41,187 bases of DNA from an uncultured Collinsella sp. (lineage in GTDB: Bacteria; Actinomycetota; Coriobacteriia; Coriobacteriales; Coriobacteriaceae), in NCBI GenBank assembly GCA_934668875.1, contig CAKUON010000015.1:1-41187 (forward strand), written 5' to 3'. Both the position numbers and the translations under genes were made by a program. The notes below the pieces were generated by a model. The model made no database searches. It saw nothing but the letters and a program-made list of their open reading frames with translations, and was not told the DNA's origin. The stretch's first letter is position 1. Every line of letters starts with the position of its first letter. Positions 41,083 to 41,187 of this stretch are shown here, one piece after another.

Positions 41083-41111
41083 AGTAGTCATTTAAGAACG
41101 TCCCCGATGAC

Positions 41112-41187
41112 TGAACTGCACCCCAAAACTTGGACGGCTTAAATAAGAACTACGCCGCAAGGGGCTGGCTCCGGAACTCCTCCGGGG
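41112..41187 (-). mobile_element. IS3-family insertion sequence, one end (partial)
   Basis: The terminus reads TGAACTGCACCCCAAAACTT followed by GGACGG, the type of end (TGCACCCCAAAA-TTGGAC) seen in IS3-family elements from memory. Inside it a reverse-strand frame ends in TAG at 41150-41152. The rest of the element lies beyond the window. Confidence 0.75.
41150..41187 (-). CDS. IS3-family transposase OrfB, C-terminus (partial)
   Basis: The reverse frame reads PEEFRSQPLAA then stop, which fits the usual end of the IS3-family DDE transposase OrfB (pattern TPxEYRxQLxLAA). Only 12 codons are visible; the catalytic core is outside the window. Confidence 0.65.
   Translation of the reverse strand, partial: PEEFRSQPLAA

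Overview
The window looks like a chromosomal segment of a GC-rich Actinomycetota of the class Coriobacteriia, most likely Collinsella or a close relative. This rests on protein character, high GC in the housekeeping genes, a split transketolase, bL31 with a long Ala/Lys tail, and a heavy preference for TAG/TAA stops. No database search was possible, so the genus is an inference.

Layout. 1-490: end of an unknown gene and a small exported-peptide gene broken by an in-frame TAA. 690-8530: housekeeping block with rpmE behind a candidate L31 leader, secA-prfB (1-bp overlap), a YitT-family membrane protein, and a two-gene transketolase. 8.8-17.6 kb: accessory island. It holds a leftward ECF sigma / membrane protein / ABC ATPase / ABC permease operon, then a HigB-like toxin with an HTH-ImmA fusion behind a 40-bp palindromic operator, then a convergent sce7725 / sce7726 pair (the latter with a PD-(D/E)XK signature), then 1.7 kb of gene debris (coiled-coil ORF, UvrD motif VI fragment, perfect 18-bp inverted repeat). 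Several island genes use AGA/AGG/GGA codons more than the flanking core genes. 17.8-22.3 kb: ftsE (unusually long N-terminus)-ftsX, and RNase R. 22.4-23.8 kb: serine recombinase and a VanZ-like protein. 23.9-28.4 kb: N-acetylmuramic acid catabolism (RpiR regulator, murQ, murP, mupG). 28.5-32.2 kb: ArsC/Spx-like protein, MarR-like fragment, tRNA-Gln(CTG), tRNA-Glu(CTC), TPR protein, smpB, flavin reductase, mini-rubredoxin. 32.4-34.5 kb, leftward: mntH and gpmA. 34.9-41.1 kb: gltB-gltD. The right edge cuts an IS3-family element.

How the genes work together. MurP imports and phosphorylates MurNAc; MupG and MurQ are the two intracellular enzymes that process phosphorylated MurNAc compounds; the RpiR protein is the likely switch. 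GltBD makes glutamate from glutamine and 2-oxoglutarate. The TA-like pair plus sce7725/sce7726 form a compact module that I regard as the best candidate for an undescribed defence system.

The intergenic DNA is rich in palindromic repeats of several distinct families (37, 57, 67 and 75 bp). Release factor 2 has SPT instead of the specificity tripeptide SPF.
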